This document shows positions 7,066-14,489 of a stretch of 22,818 bases of DNA, one piece after another. The position numbers and the translations under genes were made by a program. This stretch comes from Candidatus Cloacimonadota bacterium (GTDB taxonomy: Bacteria > Cloacimonadota > Cloacimonadia > Cloacimonadales > TCS61). The stretch covers positions 1 through 22,818 of the forward strand of contig DAOVQH010000003.1 of the NCBI GenBank assembly GCA_030628755.1, written 5' to 3'. Each line of letters begins with the position of its first letter. The stretch's first letter is position 1. The notes beneath the pieces were generated by a model. That model saw only the letters and a program-made list of their open reading frames with translations, was not told the origin of the DNA and searched no databases.

Positions 7066-8934
7066 ATGAGGAAAATTATTTTGCTTTTATTGTTATTTTT
7101 AAGTATTTCATTAGCCGCACAGGAATTAAATGAACTTTCAATTGTCGGTAAAGCAGAGAAAACAAGTGATATTGTTCCTGCATCAATTAAAGATGCAAAT
7201 AACAGGAAAGCTGCTTGCATAGTTTTTCTAACCGATCTTGAAGTAGATATGGATTTCAGACCAAATATTGAATTGGTAAAATTAATTTCAAAAGCGGGAA
7301 GACACGAAGTTTATGTTCAACCCGGAGAGAGAGTAATCGAAGTATTTGCTTCAGGTTTCAAACCATTAAATGTAGTGCTGTCGAGTTATGGGATTTCCAA
7401 ATTACAAAGTGGTGATGTTTATCAATTAGAAATTACCGGAGAAAAAATATTAGATGAAATTCCGATTACTATTCTTGTTAAACCGGAAGGAGCAACTATT
7501 TTTATTGATGATGAGGATAGGGGACAGAATGAAACATTCAAGGTTTCTTCCGGTAAACATAATATTAAAATCGTTAAAGAAAATTACTTAACAATTAGGC
7601 AGGAAATCCAGGTTACACCTGATGATGTTCTTTTTAAATACAATTTGCAGGAACTTGAAGATGCACTTGTAATTATTAAAACAAATCCGGATAGTGCATC
7701 AGTTTATCTGGATGATGTAAAAATTGGTATAACACCTCTTTCTAAATTTTATAAACCGGGAGATTACAATTTACGAATTGAAAAGAAATTATGTGAAACA
7801 TACGAAGCAAAACTGGAAATTACTGCTCCTCAAACAGAAGAAACTTATGATCTTATCGAATCATATTCAACTTTGACCATTAATACATACGAAGGAGCAA
7901 AAGTATTTTTAAACGGTGAATTAATTACTGATCTAAAGAATATAAAATTGGAGCCAATGCTCATAAACCTGAAAGCTACAATGCCGAAAGCTCAAACTAT
8001 TGAACGGCAGTTAGTTTTAAAAAAGAATGAAAAACAAACCATCGATCTTTATCCTGAAATTGCTACAGGAACATTGCAAATTGCTGTAACTCCACTCGAT
8101 GCAAAAATTGAACTAAAAGGTGATGCAGGTGAATATTATACAAATATCGGAGGAAAAGCCTTTAAAAATATACCAACCGGTTATTATGATATGAAGGTTA
8201 CACGAAAAGACCACAAAACATATGAAGAAAAAATCAGATTAATAGAAAATGAAAAAATAAATAAACAGGTAATATTGGAAAAAGGAAGGGGTTATATAAC
8301 CGAGCCTTCCACTTATACACAAAAATCGATTGAGCAAACAAGAAAAAGGAAATTGAAATTTAGGATTAAAGGAGGAGTAAATTTTACAAGTTATATTTTT
8401 GGTTCTTCTTCTACTGGGATTTTTGATCGTTCCCAAAAGCATGGTGTAGGTCTATATATTAGCACTTTATTTAATTATTCTTTAACCAAGAATAGTGTTT
8501 TGAATTTAGGAGTGTTACTAAGTAAACAAAACAGCAGCTATATTATAGTCATAGAAGAATCAGGCATTGAGCATTTGATTTCTATTAATCATTTATATTG
8601 TGGAATACCATTTTCAACCAAAATATTTATGAAATCATTTTTTGTTAAATTCGGATTAACATATTTAATACCTTTTAAACCAACTTATAAATATCAGGGT
8701 GATTTAATGGAAAATACTGATCGGATTCTTAATAATGTATTTGGTTTAAATTTTGGATTTGGTCTTCAATTCGATCATTTCGTTATAGAATCGGATTTTT
8801 GTTTTGGTGTTACAAAAACTTGGGATAAATATAAATTTGCTAAATTTGTTAATGAAGTATTGCAAGATGGTGAATTCAATAAAATCATGGCTAACCAAAT
8901 AAACATTTCATTTGGTTTAGGATATAGGTTTTAA
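7066..8934 (+). CDS. PEGA-repeat protein with C-terminal outer-membrane barrel (paralogue 1)
   Basis: 622 residues. The start is ATG with TTGGAG about 7 bases upstream, followed by a signal peptide cleaved near residue 19 (LAAQ). Residues 20-127 form a head domain with DANNRKAACIVFL, VYVQPGERVIEV and a final VYQLEITGE, a pattern typical of the N-terminal domain that precedes PEGA repeats in FCB bacteria. Four PEGA-type repeats follow at about 131-195, 196-265, 266-331 and 332-405 (cores such as KPEGATIFIDDEDRG and NPDSASVYLDDVKIG). After a Lys/Arg-rich linker, residues about 425-622 are a small beta-barrel ending ISFGLGYRF. The protein probably anchors the periplasmic or surface repeats in the outer membrane. 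The head is nearly identical to that of the next gene, 21 bases downstream. The function is unknown. Confidence 0.85.
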   Translation: MRKIILLLLLFLSISLAAQELNELSIVGKAEKTSDIVPASIKDANNRKAACIVFLTDLEVDMDFRPNIELVKLISKAGRHEVYVQPGERVIEVFASGFKPLNVVLSSYGISKLQSGDVYQLEITGEKILDEIPITILVKPEGATIFIDDEDRGQNETFKVSSGKHNIKIVKENYLTIRQEIQVTPDDVLFKYNLQELEDALVIIKTNPDSASVYLDDVKIGITPLSKFYKPGDYNLRIEKKLCETYEAKLEITAPQTEETYDLIESYSTLTINTYEGAKVFLNGELITDLKNIKLEPMLINLKATMPKAQTIERQLVLKKNEKQTIDLYPEIATGTLQIAVTPLDAKIELKGDAGEYYTNIGGKAFKNIPTGYYDMKVTRKDHKTYEEKIRLIENEKINKQVILEKGRGYITEPSTYTQKSIEQTRKRKLKFRIKGGVNFTSYIFGSSSTGIFDRSQKHGVGLYISTLFNYSLTKNSVLNLGVLLSKQNSSYIIVIEESGIEHLISINHLYCGIPFSTKIFMKSFFVKFGLTYLIPFKPTYKYQGDLMENTDRILNNVFGLNFGFGLQFDHFVIESDFCFGVTKTWDKYKFAKFVNEVLQDGEFNKIMANQINISFGLGYRF

Positions 8935-8954
8935 TTAATGTTATTGGAGTTTTT

Positions 8955-11123
8955 ATGAGAAAAATTGTTTTACTTTTGTTATTGATTGTAAGCATTTCAT
9001 TAGTTGCACAGGAATTAAATGAATTATCAATTGTCGGCAAAGCTGATAAAACAAATGATATTGTTCCTGCATCGATAAAAGATGCAAATAACAGAAAAGC
9101 TGCTTGCATCGTGTTTTTAACCGATCTTGAAGTAGATATGGATTTCAGACCAAATATTGAATTGGTAAAATTAATCTCAAAAGCAGGAAGACACGAAGTT
9201 TATGTTCAACCCGGAGAGAGAGTTATTGAAGTATTTGCATCAGGTTTCAAGCCATTAAATGTAGTGCTATCGAGTTATGGCATTTCTAAATTACAAAGTG
9301 GTGATGTTTACAAGTTGGAAATTACCGGAGAAAAAATCAATAATCTCATTCCTGTAAATTTCATTATTGAACCAGGTGGTGCTGAAATTTTTGTGGACGG
9401 AACAAGTAAAGGGATTGTTACTAATATTCAAATTTCAGCAGGAAAACATACATTCAAAATTGTTAAAGAACATTATCAGACGATAGAAAAAGAAGAAAAT
9501 GTTTCTATGAATAATAATTTATTTAATTATGAGCTTATTGAACTAATGGACGTTGCAGTAACAATAACAACAAATCCAACAGGTGCGACAGTTTCTCTTG
9601 ATGATACAAAAGCTACTATTACACCTAAACCATTCTTCTATCCTGAAGGGGAATATACAATTAGAATTGAAAAAGAGAATTATGAAACTATTGAAGAATC
9701 AATTATAATAAGTTCACCTCAAACAAATAAAAATTACACTCTTGAAGATATTCGAGCATCTCTAACTATAAAAACACATCCAAATGCTACAGTTTATATA
9801 AATGATGAATCTTATAAAGGTGATGTTTCAAATTTAAAACTTGCACCACAAATTGTTAAAGTTAGAGTCGAAATGCCGAAAGCTGAGACAATAACCAAAA
9901 GTATTGTTTTGCAAAAGAAAGATAATATTACTAAAGAGCTTTTCCCCGAAATAGAAAAGGGAAAGGTTATAGTGAATACAATTCCTGTTGATGCTGTTAT
10001 TACTCTCACAGGAGATGCAGGTGAAAAATATACTTCTAAGAAACCTACAACTTTCAAAGATGTTCCGATTGGGAAATATGAACTTTTAGTAACAGCAAAA
10101 GGTTATAAATCTTACAAGGAAAGTTTTAGTGTTAAAGTTGATGAAACTGTTCGTAAACAAATACTTTTGGAAGAAGCAACTGATCATTATGAAAAAAAAG
10201 CTAAAATTACACAACCTAAAAAATCTCAAGTTATATCAAAAGGTAACTTTTTTGATTTATACACTCATTTTTCCGTTTCAAATCAAGATTACGCTTACAA
10301 CAATGACAAAGCTCTGATTAATGATATCAATCCTCTTGATATTCAATATCATTATAAAAATACTCTTAACAATTATAAAATTAATTGTTTTTTTTATTAT
10401 CAAAACAAAATGATCGCTTTTGGATACGAAGATTTTGATGATACTTATACTTATAACTCTCAAATTATTTCTGTTAATACTGATTCAAAATACCTTTTGA
10501 ATAATTTATTTTATATTACTTTAGATGCTAATGTATATTATCTTAAAGAAAAAGGAGAATGGAAAGAATTCAATTTCAAATTTGAATCTGAAAGAAATTA
10601 TGGAACTTTCAATTCTGGTTTTTGTATTGAAGATGAAAAAGATATTCATTTATTAACTCCCAAACATAAATTTAGAAAAGGCTTCTTTGCTTATACAAAT
10701 TATTCATCATACTTGTGGAACAACATAGAAGGAAAATCTACTGATAATAACTCTAAATGCTTAAATATTGGACTTCAGTATGCTTTTCTAAATTATTCTT
10801 CTTATTTTATGATAAAACCTTATATATTTTTTTACAATGATTTTGAAGCGGAATTATATTCAGCAACATTAGGTATAAATTCTCTTTTGGATATTAGTCA
10901 ATTTGCTCAATTAAGTTTTAATATAAATAATGTTTTGGATGAATATTCTAAAAGTTATAGTATTGATTTTTCATTGAATTTCTTTCCAAAATCAATTATT
11001 GATATTTATTTGAATTATAATCTATCTACATATGATTCAAATTGGGATGGCAAATTGAATGAAAAAGATAAAATGGCAAGTTCTTTTGGTGGTGGGTTGG
11101 GTTTAATTTATGGGTATAATTAA
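8955..11123 (+). CDS. PEGA-repeat protein with a different C-terminal barrel (paralogue 2)
   Basis: 722 residues with the same plan as the preceding gene. Residues 20-127 match its head at 105 of 108 positions (differences at 31, 34 and 120). Four PEGA-type repeats lie at about 130-195, 196-264, 265-331 and 332-406; these are only moderately similar to those of the first gene, though shared phrases such as MPKA and GDAGE keep them in register. Residues about 430-722 are a Tyr/Asn-rich beta-strand region, probably a larger barrel with no visible similarity to the other barrel; it ends in YGYN rather than an aromatic residue. Asp694-Asp705 (DSNWDGKLNEKD) matches an EF-hand loop. The ribosome-binding sequence (TTGGAGTTTTT) also resembles that of paralogue 1, so the duplication includes the leader. 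The function is unknown. Confidence 0.85.
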   Translation: MRKIVLLLLLIVSISLVAQELNELSIVGKADKTNDIVPASIKDANNRKAACIVFLTDLEVDMDFRPNIELVKLISKAGRHEVYVQPGERVIEVFASGFKPLNVVLSSYGISKLQSGDVYKLEITGEKINNLIPVNFIIEPGGAEIFVDGTSKGIVTNIQISAGKHTFKIVKEHYQTIEKEENVSMNNNLFNYELIELMDVAVTITTNPTGATVSLDDTKATITPKPFFYPEGEYTIRIEKENYETIEESIIISSPQTNKNYTLEDIRASLTIKTHPNATVYINDESYKGDVSNLKLAPQIVKVRVEMPKAETITKSIVLQKKDNITKELFPEIEKGKVIVNTIPVDAVITLTGDAGEKYTSKKPTTFKDVPIGKYELLVTAKGYKSYKESFSVKVDETVRKQILLEEATDHYEKKAKITQPKKSQVISKGNFFDLYTHFSVSNQDYAYNNDKALINDINPLDIQYHYKNTLNNYKINCFFYYQNKMIAFGYEDFDDTYTYNSQIISVNTDSKYLLNNLFYITLDANVYYLKEKGEWKEFNFKFESERNYGTFNSGFCIEDEKDIHLLTPKHKFRKGFFAYTNYSSYLWNNIEGKSTDNNSKCLNIGLQYAFLNYSSYFMIKPYIFFYNDFEAELYSATLGINSLLDISQFAQLSFNINNVLDEYSKSYSIDFSLNFFPKSIIDIYLNYNLSTYDSNWDGKLNEKDKMASSFGGGLGLIYGYN

Positions 11124-11285
11124 ACATCTGTTTCATTTGTTACAGAAAGAACACTGTTGTTAAAAATATCCACACCTGACTTCATTTAAAAAAGTTTTAT
11201 GGGCTGTTTTGAAAGAAATGTGTTGCGGGTATAAGCGTTATAAGAAAAGATTGTGTATCATAATTTATGAAAGAGAAAAGTAATT

Positions 11286-11333
11286 CAAAGCTCCTGCTTT
11301 GAGAACAGTCACAAACGGGGACGTTTGTGTTAC
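11286..11333. repeat. Twin hairpin, REP-like element
   Basis: Two perfect stem-loops stand side by side: CAAAGC-tcct-GCTTTG (11286-11301) and CACAAACG-ggga-CGTTTGTG (11310-11329). The second is partly extended by flanking GT/AC. Paired short GC-tipped hairpins in a non-coding stretch are typical of REP elements mobilised by RAYT/IS200-type transposases. No transposase is present here. Confidence 0.6.
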
Positions 11334-11397
11334 CGACTTTCCTAAGAAAAACCTTGCGAACCGTGTCAGGCGTTTGACTGATGGTTGCAAACCTTTT

Positions 11398-11429
11398 CAT
11401 CCTTCGTAGAATACTTCGGAGAATGGACG
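11398..11429. repeat. Short copy of an interspersed palindromic repeat
   Basis: This 32-base stretch starts CATCCTTCGTAG and ends CGGAGAATGGACG. The same two ends occur at 17260-17322, but there they are separated by an additional ~34-base core. This copy therefore looks like the long form with its centre deleted. Two direct 11-base copies of CAATGGTTGAA (11430-11440 and 11451-11461) follow at once. Confidence 0.65.
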
Positions 11430-11545
11430 CAATGGTTGAATCAATGAATGCAATGGTTGAAATTCTCCCGACCATTACGGAGGTAAAAGAAAAAATGAAA
11501 GATGTCCGATTAACCATCCGTAAGGTCTGAAATAATGCTTATCTA

Positions 11546-11573
11546 TTGACAGAGAACTATCCATTCTTATTTC
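11546..11573 (+). promoter_or_regulatory. Possible sigma-70-type promoter for the radical SAM gene
   Basis: TTGACA at 11546-11551 is a consensus -35 box. With a 16-base spacer, TATTTC at 11568-11573 is a poor -10 box. The predicted leader would be only about 15 bases. This rests on the -35 match and the position. Confidence 0.3.
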
Positions 11574-11594
11574 AGTTCAGCAAGGTTTTAGTAT

Positions 11595-12611
11595 ATGTTA
11601 TTGGAAAATATTAGATTCATCAAAAAAAGCTTTCGATTTAAACGGTTTTTTAATGTAATAAAAGTATATCTTTCATATTACATTTCGCTTGTATTGAAGA
11701 AGAGTATATATTTGGGATTTCCCCCTGTTGTAATGATCGAACCTACAAATATTTGCAATCTCAAATGTCCTTTGTGTCCTTCCGGGAATGGAACTCTGAA
11801 ACGTAAAAAAGGATATATGGATTTCTCTACTTTTAAAAAGGTAATTGATGAGATAAAGTATAGATCATTCATGGTTGTACTCTGGAATCAGGGAGAGTCG
11901 TATCTGAACAAAGATTTTCTAAAAATGGTTGAATATGCTTCTGATAGCGGTTTATTTACCCTTGCTTCAACTAATGCGAATGTTGACCTTGAAATAGAAG
12001 AAACGATACAATCAGGGCTTGATTCGATAATTATCTCTTTGGATGGAACAACTCAGGAAACTTACAACAAATATCGTGTGAATGGTGATCTTAACAAGGT
12101 TCTTGAGAATGTGAAGAATCTTGTTAAAACAAAAAAGAAACTGAAAACAAAGAATCCTCTTATCAGATGGCAATTCCTGGTAATGAAACATAATGAACAT
12201 GAAATCGAGGAGATAAAGAAATTAGCTAAAGAACTGGAAGTAGATAACCTCGAACTGAAAACAGTTCAAATCTATTCCAAAGAAGATATAAATAATTTCC
12301 TTCCAAAAAATCCTAAATACCGCAGGTATAAAATTGAAGGAAATAACTTTGAATTGAAATTCGGGATAAAAAACCGCTGTCGTCGCATCTGGACAAATGC
12401 TGTTGTAAACTGGGATGGGGAAGTTGCTATCTGTTGTTTTGATAAAGATGTGGAATATAAAATCGGAAATATTAAAGAGACTCCTCTCTCAAAACTCTGG
12501 AAAAACGAGAAAATCCAAATAATTAGAAATCAAATTCTGAAAGACAGAAAAGAAATTCCAATATGTAGAAATTGTGGGGAAGGAATTAAATTAAGAATTA
12601 AAGAAACCTAA
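11595..12611 (+). CDS. Radical SAM/SPASM domain protein
   Basis: 338 residues. The radical SAM cluster motif CNLKCPLC (Cys54, Cys58, Cys61) coordinates a [4Fe-4S] cluster that cleaves S-adenosylmethionine. The barrel continues with LWNQGESYLN and IIISLDGTTQETYNKYR, both standard for this family. The C-terminal SPASM region has NRC near residue 263, then WDGEVAICCFD, GNIKETPLSKLW and finally ICRNCGEG, giving enough Cys for an auxiliary Fe-S cluster. The 45-residue N-terminal part is basic and hydrophobic (two Arg/Lys clusters, then YLSYYISLVL) and may associate with the membrane. The closest families modify peptides or envelope sugars and lipids; the substrate cannot be told. AAGG precedes the ATG by about 8 bases. 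Confidence 0.9.
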   Translation: MLLENIRFIKKSFRFKRFFNVIKVYLSYYISLVLKKSIYLGFPPVVMIEPTNICNLKCPLCPSGNGTLKRKKGYMDFSTFKKVIDEIKYRSFMVVLWNQGESYLNKDFLKMVEYASDSGLFTLASTNANVDLEIEETIQSGLDSIIISLDGTTQETYNKYRVNGDLNKVLENVKNLVKTKKKLKTKNPLIRWQFLVMKHNEHEIEEIKKLAKELEVDNLELKTVQIYSKEDINNFLPKNPKYRRYKIEGNNFELKFGIKNRCRRIWTNAVVNWDGEVAICCFDKDVEYKIGNIKETPLSKLWKNEKIQIIRNQILKDRKEIPICRNCGEGIKLRIKET

Positions 12612-12620
12612 CTCGGCTCA

Positions 12621-12684
12621 ACCCCGTAGGATAACTCATTTTTTTTGTTCTGTATCCTCGGATATAAGTAGTATCCAACGGGGT
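12621..12684. repeat. Palindromic element with a predicted three-way-junction fold
   Basis: The outer stem pairs ACCCCGT (12621-12627) with ACGGGGT (12678-12684). Inside are two hairpins: GGATA (12629-12633) with TATCC (12653-12657) around a 19-base loop holding an eight-T run, and GGATA (12660-12664) with TATCC (12672-12676) around 7 bases. All stems are perfect. The element lies in the gap between two convergent genes, where it could act as a bidirectional terminator, or it could be a small non-autonomous mobile element. Confidence 0.7.
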
Positions 12685-12705
12685 AAACCGAAACCAAAAA
12701 GAATT

Positions 12706-12733
12706 CACCACCGAGAACACCGAGAAACACCGA
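12706..12733. repeat. Short tandem repeat, period about 9-10
   Basis: CACCGAGAA-type units occur three times in a row (CACCGAGAA, CACCGAGAAA, CACCGAAAA, after an additional CAC). It is non-coding on the plus strand and lies in the same intergenic cluster of palindromes. Confidence 0.6.
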
Positions 12734-12824
12734 AAAATAATATATCTAAAAAGTTGGATAAAAATTTTGACTGCGTGAACACTCATTAATAAAGGCTTCA
12801 CAAAGATGTATTAATTTTTTTTGC

Positions 12825-12842
12825 TCCCGAAGGCGTTCGGGA
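12825..12842. repeat. Short GC-rich hairpin before the flippase-like gene's 3' end
   Basis: TCCCGAA-ggcg-TTCGGGA is a perfect 7-bp stem with a 4-base loop. Read on the plus strand it is preceded by eight T; on the minus strand (end of the flippase-like gene) the hairpin is followed by a run of A/T (AGCAAAAAAAATT), which is not a T-run. The T-run is on the wrong side for a plus-strand terminator. REP-like origin is possible. Confidence 0.6.
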
Positions 12843-12869
12843 TAAGGATATTAGAATTAAGTGACTAAG

Positions 12870-13748
12870 TTAAGTCTTAATATTACTTTTCCTGATAATA
12901 AAATATAAACCCAATAACGCTGGTAAAACCGAATTTAATATAAAAATCGTCAGGGATGCAGTTATTGCAATTTCAGAAGAAATATAATATTTTGATAAAA
13001 CTTCCATTGCAAATTGTTCTCTTAAACCAAGTCCTGCATAAGTTATGGGTATTACATTCGCAAAAAGGATTAATGGAATTGAGATAATAGCAGAAAAAAT
13101 ATGAAATCTTAAAAAATTATTTAATAATAAAAAGTATTGAAATATCGTTAAAGCCATATAGATTCCCTGCATTGAACATATCCTGGGAACGATCTTCAAA
13201 TATTTTGTAAAATATATTTCAACACTCTGTTTTTTGTGTAGATGTTTAATTAAATAAATCAATAATGGTAAAGATAAAATCAGGATAAATAAGCATATCA
13301 TCCAGAATAGTTGTGTATGACGAAAATAAAATATAGCAGCAAAACTTGCAAAAAGCAGGTTTATCCAGATCTGGAAGAACTTTTCAACCCCAACAGACAT
13401 GAAAGTCAACATCTTCCTATTATTTACAAAATACATTTTACCGACTACACCATGTCCTCCTGGAATTAAGAACCGAAGAGAATGACCGATCATAAGGGAT
13501 CTAAATATCTCTGAATTTTGAGGGATATAATCAGGATTTATTTTAAGATAATGCCCCCAGTTTTTGTATTCTATAAAGATTTTGATTACTGCAATAAGAA
13601 GAATAAGAATTACTGTTGTGATACTGATATTTTTAAAAGTATGAATAAGTTGAGCAAAGTCAATTTTGTGGAAAATAAAAAACAATATGGTAATAGTAAT
13701 TATTATTTTTAAGAAGTATATTAATTTATTTTTTACTAATTTCTGCAT
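12870..13748 (-). CDS. Flippase-like integral membrane protein (LPG synthase TM / UPF0104 family)
   Basis: 292 residues made almost entirely of hydrophobic segments, with about seven to eight predicted membrane helices. The family signature near the C-terminus, PITYAGLGLREQFAMEVL, matches the conserved P-x-x-x-x-G-L-G-x-R-E stretch of PF03706 proteins, which resemble the membrane domain of lysyl-phosphatidylglycerol synthase MprF. RFLIPGGHGVVGKMY is the other family-conserved block. The soluble aminoacyl-transferase domain is absent. Proteins of this stand-alone type are proposed to move lipids or lipid-linked sugars across the inner membrane. It lies next to a deacetylase and a glycosyltransferase, which fits a glycan or glycolipid role. 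The start ATG is at 13748, with only a weak ribosome binding site. Confidence 0.82.
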   Translation of the reverse strand: MQKLVKNKLIYFLKIIITITILFFIFHKIDFAQLIHTFKNISITTVILILLIAVIKIFIEYKNWGHYLKINPDYIPQNSEIFRSLMIGHSLRFLIPGGHGVVGKMYFVNNRKMLTFMSVGVEKFFQIWINLLFASFAAIFYFRHTQLFWMICLFILILSLPLLIYLIKHLHKKQSVEIYFTKYLKIVPRICSMQGIYMALTIFQYFLLLNNFLRFHIFSAIISIPLILFANVIPITYAGLGLREQFAMEVLSKYYISSEIAITASLTIFILNSVLPALLGLYFIIRKSNIKT

Positions 13749-13802
13749 TATTCAGATAATCTCTATTTTAAAAAATTTCTTGACCTTATTCTTTATCTTC
13801 CA

Positions 13803-13831
13803 TTTACATTCAACCCGATTTTATATATAAG
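13803..13831 (+). promoter_or_regulatory. Candidate promoter for the deacetylase gene
   Basis: TTTACA (13803-13808) and TATAAG (13826-13831) are separated by exactly 17 bases, close to the sigma-70 pattern. The implied start point near 13838 gives a leader of about 40 bases ending in the strong AAGGAGG site. Confidence 0.4.
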
Positions 13832-13865
13832 CTTTATTCCGTCAACCAAATAGATTGAAGTTGTG

Positions 13866-13872
13866 AAGGAGG
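13866..13872 (+). promoter_or_regulatory. Strong Shine-Dalgarno site that points to an ATA start
   Basis: AAGGAGG is an almost perfect anti-16S complement. At the usual 5-base spacing the first codon of the deacetylase frame is ATA (13878-13880), immediately after an in-frame TAA. No ATG, GTG or TTG lies within useful reach in that frame. Confidence 0.7.
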
Positions 13873-13877
13873 GATAA

Positions 13878-14489
13878 ATAGGACTTCTACAGGTTATTAT
13901 TCGTCATGGAAACAGACAGGAGAAGAATATTGCATTGACTTTCGATGATGGTCCAGATTCTGTTTATACTGGAAAAATTTTAGATATTCTGGAAAGAAAT
14001 AAGATTAAAGCTACATTCTTTATCATTGGAAAGAAAGCTTTAGAAAATCCTGAACTGGTAAAAAGGATAATTTCAAAAGGGCATGAAATTGGGAATCATT
14101 CTTATTCACATAAAAGTTTAATATTTAAGTCAACTGCCTATGTTCAAAAAGAGATAGAAAAAACAGATAAAATACTTGGAAACCTGGGAGTGAAAGGTGA
14201 TATTTGCTTCTGTCCTCCTTATGGAAGAATGGATGCGATTGCGAGAATGGTTTTTCGGAAATTACATAAGAAAGTTATTTTGTGGGATAATAATCCAAAA
14301 GATTTCAAGCGCTCATCTTCAGATGAGATAGTGAACAAAGTATTGAAAAAATTAAAACCCGGTTCGATTATTGTTTTACATGATGGCGGAGGAGATCGGA
14401 CAGAAACTATAGAAGCTGTTGAGATATTAATTCCCGAACTTTTAAAAAGAGGTTATAATTTCAAAAAGGTTTTAGAATTGTTTAGCTAG
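13878..14489 (+). CDS. Polysaccharide deacetylase, NodB domain (start codon abnormal)
   Basis: This family removes acetyl groups from amino-sugar polymers using a metal ion. Motif 1 is IALTFDDGPD, with the base and metal Asp. Motif 2 is NHSYSH, with both metal-binding His. Motif 3 reads CFCPPYGRMD, where the usual Arg of FRPPYG is Cys. Later motifs are LWDNNPKDF and IVLHDGGGDR. The domain (about 185 residues) is complete. The frame opens at 13878, directly below a strong AAGGAGG, but the codon there is ATA; the only standard start is TTG at 13935 (leaving 184 residues), inside the first beta-strand and without a ribosome binding site. There is no signal peptide, so the protein is either cytoplasmic or lacks its N-terminus. 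It overlaps the convergent glycosyltransferase gene by 8 bases. Confidence 0.85.
   Translation: MGLLQVIIRHGNRQEKNIALTFDDGPDSVYTGKILDILERNKIKATFFIIGKKALENPELVKRIISKGHEIGNHSYSHKSLIFKSTAYVQKEIEKTDKILGNLGVKGDICFCPPYGRMDAIARMVFRKLHKKVILWDNNPKDFKRSSSDEIVNKVLKKLKPGSIIVLHDGGGDRTETIEAVEILIPELLKRGYNFKKVLELFS

Larger units (their letters stand above)
11124..11594. other. Gene-poor spacer between the PEGA genes and the radical SAM gene
   Basis: No convincing gene is present. A minus-strand frame (11197-11517) crosses the hairpins and repeats and is not protein-like. A 49-codon plus-strand frame at 11381-11530 reads as an amphipathic helix in its second half (AMVEILPTITEVKEKM) but lacks a ribosome binding site and runs through the interspersed repeat. 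The spacer holds the twin hairpins, the short repeat copy and a possible promoter near 11546. Confidence 0.5.

Noticed and set aside
11197..11517. 106-codon minus-strand frame
   Set aside because: It runs through the hairpins and the interspersed repeat; its protein has no recognisable pattern and no ribosome binding site supports it.
12612..12869. tRNA-like cloverleaf
   Set aside because: The element has three stems but no tRNA-like T-loop, anticodon geometry or acceptor length.
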